Shown here piece after piece: positions 52,233 to 61,309 of a DNA stretch of 64,000 nucleotides. A model generated the notes under the pieces. The model was not told where the DNA came from. It saw only the letters and a list, made by a program, of their open reading frames with translations, and searched no databases. The first letter of the stretch is position 1. Every line of letters starts with the position of its first letter. Made by a program: the position numbers and the translations under genes. Location of the stretch: the NCBI GenBank assembly GCA_963829995.1, contig CAWHKW010000004.1, positions 124,001 to 188,000 of the forward strand. The letters are read 5' to 3'. Source of the DNA: JACCZX01 sp963829995 (GTDB lineage: Bacteria > Pseudomonadota > Gammaproteobacteria > Burkholderiales > Burkholderiaceae_F).

Positions 52233-52663
52233 TACAGACCCTCCACCGTGATGCCCATCGAGCGCGCGCTACCCGCAATCGTGCGCACAGCCGCTTCCAT
52301 GTCCGCGGCGGTCAGATCGGGCATCTTCGCCTTGGCGATCTCTTCGGCCTGCGCGCGCGTGATCTTTCCGACCTTGTCGATATGCGGCTTCGGCGAGCCG
52401 CGTTCGATCTTCGCGGCCTTCTTGATCAACACCGTCGCCGGCGGCGTCTTCATCACGAACGTGAAACTCTTGTCCGCAAACGCCGTGATCACAACCGGGA
52501 TCGGCAGTCCAGGCTCAACATTCTGCGTCTGCGCGTTGAACGCCTTGCAGAACTCCATGATGTTCAACCCGCGCTGACCGAGCGCCGGGCCGATCGGAGG
52601 CGATGGATTCGCCTTGCCGGCGGGCACCTGCAACTTGATAAAGCCGATGATCTTCTTTGCCAT
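52232..52663 (-). CDS. rplK: 50S ribosomal protein L11
   Basis: A 143-residue protein of the GTPase-associated centre. The N-terminal domain holds the proline-rich A-N-P-S-P-P-I-G-P-A-L-G-Q-R-G, and the C-terminal domain the RNA-binding G-S-A-R-S-M-G-I. Length equals the E. coli protein plus one. It follows nusG by 58 nt. Confidence 0.98.
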   Translation of the reverse strand: MAKKIIGFIKLQVPAGKANPSPPIGPALGQRGLNIMEFCKAFNAQTQNVEPGLPIPVVITAFADKSFTFVMKTPPATVLIKKAAKIERGSPKPHIDKVGKITRAQAEEIAKAKMPDLTAADMEAAVRTIAGSARSMGITVEGL

Positions 52664-52721
52664 AAGGACTCCTGTGGGTACAAGCGCCGCCTAGTTGAAA
52701 CTAAGCGCGGCTCCCCGGTTA

Positions 52722-53333
52722 CTAGACTTTCTCAACCTGACCAAACTCGAGTTCCACCGGCGTCGAACGCCCGAAGATTGTCACCGAGACACGTAAGCGG
52801 CTCTTCTCGTAATTCACTTCTTCGACGTTGCCGTTGAAATCGGTAAACGGACCATCCTTGACGCGCACCATCTCGCCGACTTCCCACAACGTCTTGGGTC
52901 GCGGCTTCTCCGCGCCCTCTTGCATCCGCATCAAGATTTCGTCGACTTCCTTCTGGCGCAGCGGCGACGGGCGATTGGCACTGCCGCCGAGGAAGCCGGT
53001 TACCTTCGACGTGCTCTTGACCAGGTGCCAAGCCTCGTCGGTCATGTCCATTTCGACCAACACATAGCCTGAGTACATGCGGCGCTCTGTGATCGACTTC
53101 TTGCCGCCTTTGACTTCGACCACCTCTTCGACCGGCACCAAGATCTGTCCGAACTGCGACTGCAAGCCCGCGCGGTTGATGCGTTCCTGCAGCGCCCGCG
53201 CCACGCCCTTTTCCATTCCGGAATACGCGTGCACGACGTACCAGCGTTTAGTGCCGGCGGCGCCCGGCACGCTTTGCTTTACAGCTTCTGCTGCGCTCGC
53301 CGGTTCTGACTCAGTTGCCATCTCGGTTGCCAT
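52722..53333 (-). CDS. nusG: transcription termination/antitermination protein NusG
   Basis: A 203-residue factor that binds RNA polymerase through its NGN domain (K-R-W-Y-V-V-H-A-Y-S-G, from residue 29) and Rho or S10 through its C-terminal KOW domain (V-R-V-K-D-G-P-F-T-D-F-N-G). About 22 extra residues, Ala/Glu/Ser-rich, precede the domain compared with E. coli. It follows secE by 8 nt. Confidence 0.97.
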   Translation of the reverse strand: MATEMATESEPASAAEAVKQSVPGAAGTKRWYVVHAYSGMEKGVARALQERINRAGLQSQFGQILVPVEEVVEVKGGKKSITERRMYSGYVLVEMDMTDEAWHLVKSTSKVTGFLGGSANRPSPLRQKEVDEILMRMQEGAEKPRPKTLWEVGEMVRVKDGPFTDFNGNVEEVNYEKSRLRVSVTIFGRSTPVELEFGQVEKV

Positions 53334-53341
53334 TCATGTCC

Positions 53342-53722
53342 TTAGCGCCAGGAAAGCAGCGTGTCGTACAGGACCCATTCAAGACTCTTGTCGACCAGAA
53401 AAAGAAAGATCGCCATGATCACGACGAACCCGAACACGATGCCGGTCGTCGTAACTGTTTCTTTGCGGCTCGGCCATACGACCCGCTTCGTTTCCTCGTA
53501 CGACTCGCGCGCGTAAGCCAAAAAGCGCTTGCCGGACTGCGAAAACCACGCGATCACGACCGCAGCGACCAAGCCGCCGATCAGCACACCCACGCGCGCC
53601 AACGTGGGCTGCTCGGTCAGGAACGTGAAGCCAAGCACGCCCGCCACCGCTGCCAGCACGGCAAGCGTTACCAAAACCAGATCGGCCTTGCTCGTGACTG
53701 TTTCGACGTTCTGTGTTGCCAT
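53342..53722 (-). CDS. secE: protein translocase subunit SecE
   Basis: A 126-residue SecE of the three-segment type found in E. coli. Two membrane segments lie in the first 60 residues (L-V-L-V-T-L-A-V-L-A-A-V and V-L-I-G-G-L-V-A-A-V-V). The conserved amphipathic helix E-T-K-R-V-V-W-P-S-R-K-E-T precedes the essential third segment. It starts 20 nt after tRNA-Trp. Confidence 0.96.
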   Translation of the reverse strand: MATQNVETVTSKADLVLVTLAVLAAVAGVLGFTFLTEQPTLARVGVLIGGLVAAVVIAWFSQSGKRFLAYARESYEETKRVVWPSRKETVTTTGIVFGFVVIMAIFLFLVDKSLEWVLYDTLLSWR

Positions 53723-53742
53723 TTATGACTGCTTCCAACAAG

Positions 53743-53818
53743 TGGCAGGGGCGGAGGGCATCGAACCCCCAACCTCTGGTTTTGGAGACCAGCGCTCTGC
53801 CAATTGAGCTACGCCCCT
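53743..53818 (-). tRNA. tRNA-Trp (CCA)
   Basis: A 76-nt cloverleaf on the minus strand starting AGGGGCG, with D-arm GCTCAATTGGCAGAGC, anticodon CCA in TCTCCAAAA, T-loop GGTTCGATGC and encoded CCA end. It lies between tufB and secE, as in most Beta- and Gammaproteobacteria. Confidence 0.97.
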
Positions 53819-53831
53819 AAGCCCGTAACTG

Positions 53832-55023
<1,192 letters not shown>

Positions 55024-55069
55024 CGTTAACTCCTCACCGCTTTCTGTCTCACTGCTTCTGTTTTCAATC

Positions 55070-55144
<75 letters not shown>

Positions 55145-55295
55145 TTCTCGTGATCGCTAATCGAACCGCGTCTGCTTTGTTGCTCACCCTCGCCGTACCT
55201 CTGTGTACTGTCTTCGGGTTCGCGTCGCGCATGCGCGGTCCGCTAAGCGACACGGTTGTTGTTTTCGTAGAGTGCGTTATTCCTCTTGTCTAGAT

Positions 55296-55369
55296 TGGAG
55301 CGGGTGAAGGGAATCGAACCCTCGTCGTAAGCTTGGAAGGCTTCTGCTCTACCATTGAGCTACACCCGC
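55296..55369 (-). tRNA. tRNA-Gly (TCC)
   Basis: A 74-nt cloverleaf starting GCGGGTG, with anticodon TCC in the loop CTTCCAA, T-arm GAGGGTTCGATTCCCTT and encoded CCA. It is separated from tRNA-Thr by about 150 nt in which I see no gene. Confidence 0.97.
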
Positions 55370-55419
55370 CCGACGAAATCTTCCGCATCCGCGCTCATCC
55401 GTTTCGCTCTGGAGGTTGC

Positions 55420-55505
55420 TGGTGGAGGAGGTTGGATTCGAACCAACGTAGGCGTAAGCCAACAGATTTACAGTCTGCCCCCTTTAACCACTCGGGCACC
55501 CCTCC
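55420..55505 (-). tRNA. tRNA-Tyr (GTA)
   Basis: An 86-nt tRNA with long variable arm starting GGAGGGG, anticodon GTA in CTGTAAAT, T-arm with GGTTCGAATCC and encoded CCA. First gene of the tRNA-Tyr/Gly/Thr-tufB operon. Confidence 0.97.
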
Positions 55506-55519
55506 GCGGCGAACCGCAA

Positions 55520-55548
55520 ATTATGGTTGCAGAACAAAGGCTTGTCAA
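55520..55548 (-). promoter_or_regulatory. strong sigma70-type promoter of the tRNA-tufB operon
   Basis: TTGACA (55548-55543), 17-nt spacer, CATAAT (55525-55520) on the minus strand: 11 of 12 consensus positions at ideal spacing. The start point near 55513 lies about 8 nt before the mature tRNA-Tyr 5' end. Confidence 0.8.
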
Positions 55549-55729
55549 ACGGACGCCGAATGTTGCCGCGATGCAGCGTCAGACACGCCGCCACCCTGCT
55601 TTGATGGCTGATATCTTCTCTAACTAAACTGAAGTTGGCTGGCACTCACTTTCAATCATCGAGCTGCAGTCACCGCCTTAAGCACCCAAGTGGGCGCGCT
55701 ACGCCCCTTTTGTCGTCTGTCCTCGGTGG

Positions 55730-55757
55730 TTGAACTCGCGCCGATGAGCCCGATAAT
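55730..55757 (+). promoter_or_regulatory. candidate promoter of the GNAT gene
   Basis: TTGAAC (55730-55735), 16-nt spacer, GATAAT (55752-55757). The expected start point coincides with the ATG at 55764, and there is no ribosome binding site, suggesting a leaderless mRNA. The rest of the 55506-55763 gap holds only this site and the divergent tRNA promoter. Confidence 0.4.
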
Positions 55758-55763
55758 GGTGCG

Positions 55764-56351
55764 ATGCAACGACATATTTCCGACGAGTTAATTGCGCAGC
55801 TTGGTCCGCATCACCGAGGCCGCGTATTGCAGCACCTGCGCAGACTGTCAGAACGAGATCTTTGGCTTCGCTTTGGCTATGCAGTAACGGATGACGCGCT
55901 TCGCGCCTACGTTAGAAAACTGCATTTCAGCCGCGATGCGATCTTCGCAATTCTTGATGAGGCCGCCGACATTCTCGCTCTCGGGCACCTAGGCTTCGAC
56001 AAGAACACATCCAAAACGGCGGAGTTCGGCCTTTCCGTACTACCGCAGGCGCGCCGCCGCGGCTTCGGATTGCGCCTGCTGCAGCGAGCAGCCGTGCACG
56101 CGCGCAATCGTGGCTCGACACACCTAGTGATGACGTATGTGCCGGAAAACGATGCACTGAGGCATTTGGCGGAGCGCGCCGGCATGCAATTGGTATCCGA
56201 CGTCTACGAGCCGCGTGCGTTTCTCAGCCTTGCGCCTCCGACTGCGGCATCATTGATGGACGAAACGTTTTCCGAAATGCTGGCGGCGATCGACCTGGGC
56301 TTTCGCGTCGCAAACGCGGACGCAATTCATCACCGATCTACATCTGCTTGA
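55764..56351 (+). CDS. GNAT-family acetyltransferase
   Basis: A 195-residue protein of the GNAT fold. Motif A is seen in L-S-V-L-P-Q-A-R-R-R-G-F-G-L-R-L-L (about residues 91-107), the acetyl-CoA pyrophosphate loop. Motif B follows around Y-V-P-E-N-D-A-L-R-H-L-A-E-R-A-G-M. The N-terminal part (L-S-E-R-D-L-W-L-R-F) resembles GNAT domains fused to other enzymes elsewhere, but here it stands alone. The substrate is unknown. The 3' end overlaps the convergent response regulator gene by 14 nt. Confidence 0.8.
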   Translation: MQRHISDELIAQLGPHHRGRVLQHLRRLSERDLWLRFGYAVTDDALRAYVRKLHFSRDAIFAILDEAADILALGHLGFDKNTSKTAEFGLSVLPQARRRGFGLRLLQRAAVHARNRGSTHLVMTYVPENDALRHLAERAGMQLVSDVYEPRAFLSLAPPTAASLMDETFSEMLAAIDLGFRVANADAIHHRSTSA

Positions 56352-57099
56352 ACAGGTGCGTGTAGTTGCGGCTGACCTCAAGCTTCTCCGTGTGCCCCTT
56401 GATCAGCACCAGCTGACGCCCGCGAAAATCGCGCGTCACACCGGCGATCGCCTTGGCGTTGACTATCGTTCCTCGGTGTATTTGCCAAAATTGTTCTGGG
56501 TCAAGTTCGTCTATCAGTTCCTTGATCGGCTTGCGGATCAGCGCCTCGAAAGTTTCGGTTTGCACACGCGTGTATTTCTCGTCCGACGTGAAGAAGAGAA
56601 CTTCTGCGGTGGGTATTAGGCGCAATTGCTGTCCGACGCTGGCCTGGATCCACTGTAAGTGACTGCGCTGTTCGACGCCACCGGCCGACTCGAGCTTTGC
56701 GCTCAGCTGACTTAGCAGCGCTCCGAGATCGCTGGGTTTTGAACCGAGCCGCTGCTTTAGGCGGGCGACGGTGATCGCTAGACGTTCTGCTTCGGCCGGC
56801 TTCAAGACGTAATCGACGGCGCCGTGCTCGAACGCATCAACGGCGTACTCGTTGTACGCAGTGATGAATACAACATGGCACGCGTCGCCGATATGACGCG
56901 CAGCCTCGATGCCGGTCATCCCGGGCATGCGAATGTCGAGGAATGCGAGATCGGGATGGTGGGCGCGAACCGCGGCCACTGCTTCTTCGCCGTTTTTAGC
57001 TTCAGCAACAACCTGCAGGTCGGGCCAGACTTCGGTAAGCCGCGCGCGCAACTGCTCGCGCATCAAACGCTCGTCGTCCGCAATGATCGCCGTCGGCAT
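56338..57099 (-). CDS. LytTR-family response regulator (AlgR-like)
   Basis: A 253-residue DNA-binding response regulator. The receiver domain (1-120) has the acidic pair in A-D-D-E-R, phospho-acceptor Asp55 in F-L-D-I-R-M-P-G, and the Thr and Lys in F-I-T-A and V-L-K-P. A linker leads to a LytTR DNA-binding domain (about 150-253) with E-V-L-F-F-T-S-D-E-K-Y and the terminal V-S-R-N-Y-T-H-L-F. It is encoded 9 nt after the partner kinase. The AlgR/LytR type often controls surface structures; the target here is unknown. Confidence 0.9.
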   Translation of the reverse strand: MPTAIIADDERLMREQLRARLTEVWPDLQVVAEAKNGEEAVAAVRAHHPDLAFLDIRMPGMTGIEAARHIGDACHVVFITAYNEYAVDAFEHGAVDYVLKPAEAERLAITVARLKQRLGSKPSDLGALLSQLSAKLESAGGVEQRSHLQWIQASVGQQLRLIPTAEVLFFTSDEKYTRVQTETFEALIRKPIKELIDELDPEQFWQIHRGTIVNAKAIAGVTRDFRGRQLVLIKGHTEKLEVSRNYTHLFKQM

Positions 57100-57108
57100 T
57101 CGCCGATT

Positions 57109-58611
57109 CTATGCGCTCGATTTCGCGTCCGAGCGGGCATCCACTTCAAACGTGTACGGAACCTCGATAGTGACGATCGTGCCGCTTGGAGAGTTCGCTT
57201 CGATCGACAATTTTGCAACGCCGCCATACAGAGCCGCCAGCCGCTCGCGCACGTTCGCGAGACCGACGCCGCCGCCTCCGCTTGTACCCATCGCTCCGGC
57301 TGCTGCGAAGCCTAGCCCTGAGTCCGCCACCGTCACGCGCAGACGCCCGTTCGAGATGTCTGCTGAGATAGTCAGCGAGCCGCCCTCGGGCTTGGGCTCC
57401 AGGCCGTGCTTGATCGAGTTTTCCACAAGTGACTGCAGCATCATCGGTGGAAACTGCGCCGAACCAAGCCCTTGCGGAACAATGACCGAATATTGAAGCC
57501 GGTCTTCCATTCTGAACTTCAGTATTTCCAGATAAGAGCGACAGAGCTGGACTTCTTTGCCGAGCGTCGTCGAACCCTCTCGCATCTGCGGCAATGCTGC
57601 GCGCAAGTACTGGATCAAACTCTTCTGCATTTTCGATGCCGTCGAAGGCTCGGTTTCGATCAGATAATCGACCGAGGCCAGCGTGTTGAAGAGAAAGTGC
57701 GGTTCAACCTGCGCCTGCATCGTTTTCAGCTGCGCTTCGGCCAATTGGCGCTTCAAGCTCTCTTCCGCCGCGGTCTCGGTGGCCGCTTCAGCGCGCCGTT
57801 CCGCCCGCCTCTTTCCGCCCAACACCACTTTGACGATGATGCCGGCCATGATCAGCAGCATCACGAAACTCATCAGCCAGTCGCCGGTTTTCTCGCGATA
57901 GTGGCGCGTCTCGCGCGCGATCTGCCGCTCAATCTGCTTCTCGACAATGTCTTCGATCTGATCGCGGGCCTTGTCCAGCGCCAACGCAAGCTGCTGCGGA
58001 TCCTGCGTAAATTCGGGACCGATTGTGATCGTGCGTCCATCTTCCTCGACGGTTACGCCCGGCTCACCGGCTGACTCTTCCGCCTCGACCTTTGCGTCCG
58101 GCGGAGCTCGCTCAACTCGAACACCTTTTTCGTCAATGACAACAGACACCCGCTCACCCTTGTCCCCGGCAAGAATGCGCAAGCCTTTGTCGTCGATCTT
58201 CACGCTCGCATCGCCCTCCGACTTGGACGACGGCGGCTTCTCGGTGGGCGCTTGAACACGCACGCCATCCGGCGCGACCTGCAGGTTGACCTGCACACGA
58301 TCCTTGCCATCCCCCATTTTTACGACCACGACCGGCTCGGAGTTGTAAAAGACGTTGTCGGCAATCGCGCCAACAATTAGTAACAGCAGTGCGACCAGGA
58401 AAAACTTGGCCCACCCTACCGTTGCAAGCCAATCACCGAGTCGAGCGCCGATGCTCTTGATCGCCGGTGCCGACGCGCGACCCGCATCTCCTGCCGCACC
58501 GCGAGTCCATGAAAACGCCCGGCGCAAGCGCGAGCGGCGTGGAGCAGCCTGTCCGGTTGACGTGGTGTCAGCGGAAGCCGCGCGTGTTTCTGAGTTCTGA
58601 TCAGTTGCCAT
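57109..58611 (-). CDS. LytS/YehU-type sensor histidine kinase with a repeat-containing sensor
   Basis: A 500-residue membrane kinase. A Ser/Ala/Arg-rich cytoplasmic start is followed by membrane segment 1 (about 68-88), an extracytoplasmic region (about 90-243), membrane segment 2 (about 244-266) and the catalytic part. The His-kinase domain has His305 in Q-V-E-P-H-F-L-F-N-T, and the ATPase domain has N-S-I-K-H-G-L and the G-boxes D-S-G-L-G-F and G-V-G-L-A-N-V-R-E-R. The sensor holds four short repeats of the form V-x-V/I-x-x-D/E-x-G-x-R-V/I near residues 108, 137, 157 and 186, then a charged helical segment. I do not recognise this sensor as a named domain. Confidence 0.9.
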   Translation of the reverse strand: MATDQNSETRAASADTTSTGQAAPRRSRLRRAFSWTRGAAGDAGRASAPAIKSIGARLGDWLATVGWAKFFLVALLLLIVGAIADNVFYNSEPVVVVKMGDGKDRVQVNLQVAPDGVRVQAPTEKPPSSKSEGDASVKIDDKGLRILAGDKGERVSVVIDEKGVRVERAPPDAKVEAEESAGEPGVTVEEDGRTITIGPEFTQDPQQLALALDKARDQIEDIVEKQIERQIARETRHYREKTGDWLMSFVMLLIMAGIIVKVVLGGKRRAERRAEAATETAAEESLKRQLAEAQLKTMQAQVEPHFLFNTLASVDYLIETEPSTASKMQKSLIQYLRAALPQMREGSTTLGKEVQLCRSYLEILKFRMEDRLQYSVIVPQGLGSAQFPPMMLQSLVENSIKHGLEPKPEGGSLTISADISNGRLRVTVADSGLGFAAAGAMGTSGGGGVGLANVRERLAALYGGVAKLSIEANSPSGTIVTIEVPYTFEVDARSDAKSSA

Positions 58612-58619
58612 CCGCGCAC

Positions 58620-58654
58620 TTTATAAGCCGAGACGCGCGAACACCAATTTGGTG
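58620..58654 (-). promoter_or_regulatory. kinase promoter with overlapping palindromic operator
   Basis: On the minus strand TTGGTG (58647-58642), 16-nt spacer, TATAAA (58625-58620). The palindrome CACCAA-T-TTGGTG (58642-58654) covers the -35 box, a natural repressor position. The start point would be about 58613, two bases before the kinase ATG, and no ribosome binding site is seen. Confidence 0.45.
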
Positions 58655-58711
58655 CGACAGACTGCATCTATCGATCAATGGACTGCACGCTGTAAGACTG
58701 GACGGGAAATG

Positions 58712-58741
58712 AAAAGGCCCGGATCAACCGGGCCTTTTTTT
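58712..58741 (-). terminator. bidirectional intrinsic terminator
   Basis: A perfect 8-bp stem AGGCCCGG/CCGGGCCT with a 5-nt loop is flanked by A4 and T7. On the minus strand it ends the small exported-protein gene (stop 18 nt upstream). It is stronger on the plus strand (T7), where no gene precedes it. Confidence 0.75.
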
Positions 58742-58758
58742 GACGAACGCGCGAAGAC

Positions 58759-58980
58759 TTAGAGCGCCGCCTTCGGTGTCTGTTCGCACGCCGCGGCGAC
58801 ATGAGGCTGCTTATGCAGCCTGACAGTCACTGGTTCAAGGTGTACGACCCTCAAGCTCTCGGCATTCGGAAAAGAACGCTGCTCACGCAACGCACCACCG
58901 GCCGTGGCAACCAATCCAAGCCCGAGGACTGCCGCCAGCGCCGCGCTCAGAATGCGAATTGATTGAGATGTGCGATACAT
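58759..58980 (-). CDS. small exported protein of unknown function
   Basis: A 73-residue protein that I do not recognise. ATG 58980 follows a strong AAGGAGG ribosome binding site seven nt upstream; the longer open frame above it lacks one. Residues 1-27 form a signal peptide (I-R-I-L-S-A-A-L-A-A-V-L-G-L-G-L-V-A-T-A-G-G-A). The mature part, about 45 residues, contains R-V-V-H-L-E-P-V-T-V-R-L and a single Cys near the end. It ends before a terminator and lies directly upstream of the kinase-regulator pair, on the same strand but as a separate transcript. Confidence 0.75.
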   Translation of the reverse strand: MYRTSQSIRILSAALAAVLGLGLVATAGGALREQRSFPNAESLRVVHLEPVTVRLHKQPHVAAACEQTPKAAL

Positions 58981-59289
58981 GATGTCCTCCTTCGTTGCAT
59001 TTGCATGTGTTGAAGCAAACTGTAGAGAGACAGCAGAACCATTGCGATCGGAGTGCGACGAACTGCGCAAACGATGGAGCGAACTGCAACCTTGCAGACT
59101 GGCTGGAGTGAATCGCCTGTCAGTGCGACGAACGAAGCGACGCGGATGATGTGTGCCATCCGGTTCGCCGAGTGGCGCTGTCAGCGTCAACCGATGCGTT
59201 CGCTTGGCCTAGCGCCTTGCCGCGATTGCCGCCGCTTGCGGCAGAATTGTTGCTGTAGCTGAGTCACGAGAATCAACGAGGAGATTTCC
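58981..59289. other. divergent region before hppD
   Basis: A 309-bp gap between the exported-protein gene and hppD. It contains a 12-nt direct repeat AGTGCGACGAAC at 59052 and 59122, and an inverted repeat TGCCGC/GCGGCA with a 5-nt loop near 59230. No convincing promoter boxes or gene were found. The repeats may bind a regulator of hppD-phhA. Confidence 0.5.
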
Positions 59290-60414
59290 ATGCAATTCAC
59301 CGGCTGGGATAACCCGATGGGGACCGATGGATTCGAGTTTATCGAGTACGCCGCGCCCGACCCGGTGGCGCTGGGAAAGCTATTCGAAACCATGGGCTTT
59401 TCGGCGGTCGCCCGGCACCGTCACAAGAATGTGACGCTATACCGGCAGGGCGGCGTTAATTTCATCATTAACGCCGAGCCCGATTCGTTCGCGCAGCGTT
59501 TTGCACGACTGCATGGACCGTCTATCTGCGCAATCGCGTTTCGCGTGCGCGACGCGGCTCAGGCCTATAAGCGCGCGCTCGAACTCGGCGCGTGGGGTTT
59601 CGACTCCAAGTCAGGGCCGATGGAACTGAACATCCCGGCGATCAAGGGAATCGGCGACTCCCTAATCTATTTCGTCGACCGGTGGCGCGGCAAGAATGCC
59701 GCTGCACCCGGCGGCATCGGCGACATCAATATCTACGACGTCGATTTCGAGCCGATTGCAGGTACGCAGCCGAGTCCGAGCGGGTGCGGATTGGCTTACA
59801 TCGATCATCTGACGCATAACGTGCACCGCGGTCGAATGAAGGAATGGGCTGAGTACTACGAGCGATTGTTTAATTTTCGCGAGGTCCGTTACTTCGATAT
59901 TGAGGGCAAGCTGACCGGGCTCAAAAGCAAGGCGATGACGAGCCCGTGCGGAAAGATCCGAATTCCAATCAACGAAAGCTCGGACGACAAGAGCCAGATC
60001 GTCGAATACCTGGATGAATATCGTGGCGAGGGTATTCAGCATGTCGCACTCGCGACCGACGACATTTACTCGACCGTGCGCGCAATGAAGCAAAACGGCG
60101 TCGCGTTCCAGGACACGATCGAAACCTATTACGACCTGATCGACCAGAGGCTACCCAGTCATGGAGAGCCACTGGCCGAGCTAAAACTGCTGAACATCCT
60201 GATCGACGGCGCCACGCATCAGGGCGCACCGAATGAGTTACTGCTGCAGATTTTTACGCAGACCGTGATCGGTCCGATCTTTTTCGAGATCATTCAGCGC
60301 AAGGGCGATGAGGGCTTCGGCGAAGGCAACTTCCGCGCGCTGTTCGAATCGATCGAACTCGACCAGATCCGCCGCGGCGTGCTGAAACCCGACGACAGCA
60401 AAGCGACTGCGTAG
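59290..60414 (+). CDS. hppD: 4-hydroxyphenylpyruvate dioxygenase
   Basis: A 374-residue Fe(II) enzyme that converts 4-hydroxyphenylpyruvate to homogentisate in tyrosine breakdown. It has the two-domain vicinal-oxygen-chelate fold. Iron ligands are the His in Y-I-D-H-L-T-H-N-V, the His in G-I-Q-H-V-A-L-A-T-D and the Glu in F-F-E-I-I-Q-R-K-G. The C-terminal gating helix G-N-F-R-A-L-F-E-S-I-E is present. ATG 59290 has GAGGAG six nt upstream. phhA follows 7 nt later. Homogentisate dioxygenase is not in the window. Confidence 0.96.
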   Translation: MQFTGWDNPMGTDGFEFIEYAAPDPVALGKLFETMGFSAVARHRHKNVTLYRQGGVNFIINAEPDSFAQRFARLHGPSICAIAFRVRDAAQAYKRALELGAWGFDSKSGPMELNIPAIKGIGDSLIYFVDRWRGKNAAAPGGIGDINIYDVDFEPIAGTQPSPSGCGLAYIDHLTHNVHRGRMKEWAEYYERLFNFREVRYFDIEGKLTGLKSKAMTSPCGKIRIPINESSDDKSQIVEYLDEYRGEGIQHVALATDDIYSTVRAMKQNGVAFQDTIETYYDLIDQRLPSHGEPLAELKLLNILIDGATHQGAPNELLLQIFTQTVIGPIFFEIIQRKGDEGFGEGNFRALFESIELDQIRRGVLKPDDSKATA

Positions 60415-60421
60415 AGCCCTG

Positions 60422-61297
60422 ATGGCAGTCGCACCGGTTACCTACGGCACCAGCTCTCGTCCGCCGCGCGGCGATTACTCTGAGGCGCGTGACGACTACA
60501 CGTGCGACCAACACTGGGAGCGCTACACCGCGGATGAGCACGCGATGTATGCGCGACTGTTTGCTCGCCAGGTCAAACAGGCGCCTGGTCAGGCGTGTGA
60601 GGAGTTTCTGGACGCTTTGCCGGAGCTGGGGGCGGCCGATCACATACCGCGCTTTGAGTCGATCAGCGAATCACTGCAGCGCGCGACCGGTTGGGAAGTT
60701 GTCGCCGTACCGGGCCTCATTCCGGAACACGCATTTTTTTCCCTGCTCGCCCACCGTCGCTTTCCGGTCACTGTTTGGCTGCGAACTCCCGCGGAGTTCG
60801 ACTACATCGTTGAACCCGACGTATTTCACGATCTCTACGGACACGTACCGCTGCTGTTCAACCCGGTTTTTGCGGACTACATGCAGGCCTTCGGCCGCGG
60901 CGGATTGAAAGCCCAAGGTTTGCAGGCGCTCGAATACCTGGCGCGTCTTTACTGGTACACGGTGGAGTTCGGTTTGATCACGACCGCACGCGGCTTGCGC
61001 GTTTACGGTGCCGGCGTCTTGTCTTCGGTGGGAGAAACGCAATACGCGCTCACCAGCTCGAAGCCACAGCGGCTGGCGTTCGACTTGAAGCGGGTCTTGC
61101 GAACGCCATACAAGATCGACGACTACCAATCGGCTTACTTCGTCGTTGAATCGTTCGATCAGCTGTTTGCCGCCACGGCGCCCGATTTTTCGCCGCTGTA
61201 CACCGAAATCGCAGACCAACCCGCGCTTCCGATCGACGCCAGGCTCAGCGGTGAAAAGGCGTATCCGCCGAACGCTGGCGGCGTGATCTCCGCCTAA
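60422..61297 (+). CDS. phhA: phenylalanine 4-monooxygenase
   Basis: A 291-residue pterin-dependent hydroxylase turning phenylalanine into tyrosine. It is the single-domain bacterial type. The iron ligands are the two His of F-H-D-L-Y-G-H-V-P and the Glu in R-L-Y-W-Y-T-V-E-F-G. It lies 7 nt after hppD, so phenylalanine to tyrosine and 4-hydroxyphenylpyruvate to homogentisate are made together. A pterin dehydratase (phhB) is not seen in the window. Confidence 0.95.
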   Translation: MAVAPVTYGTSSRPPRGDYSEARDDYTCDQHWERYTADEHAMYARLFARQVKQAPGQACEEFLDALPELGAADHIPRFESISESLQRATGWEVVAVPGLIPEHAFFSLLAHRRFPVTVWLRTPAEFDYIVEPDVFHDLYGHVPLLFNPVFADYMQAFGRGGLKAQGLQALEYLARLYWYTVEFGLITTARGLRVYGAGVLSSVGETQYALTSSKPQRLAFDLKRVLRTPYKIDDYQSAYFVVESFDQLFAATAPDFSPLYTEIADQPALPIDARLSGEKAYPPNAGGVISA

Positions 61298-61309
61298 GAG
61301 TCCGCCGCG

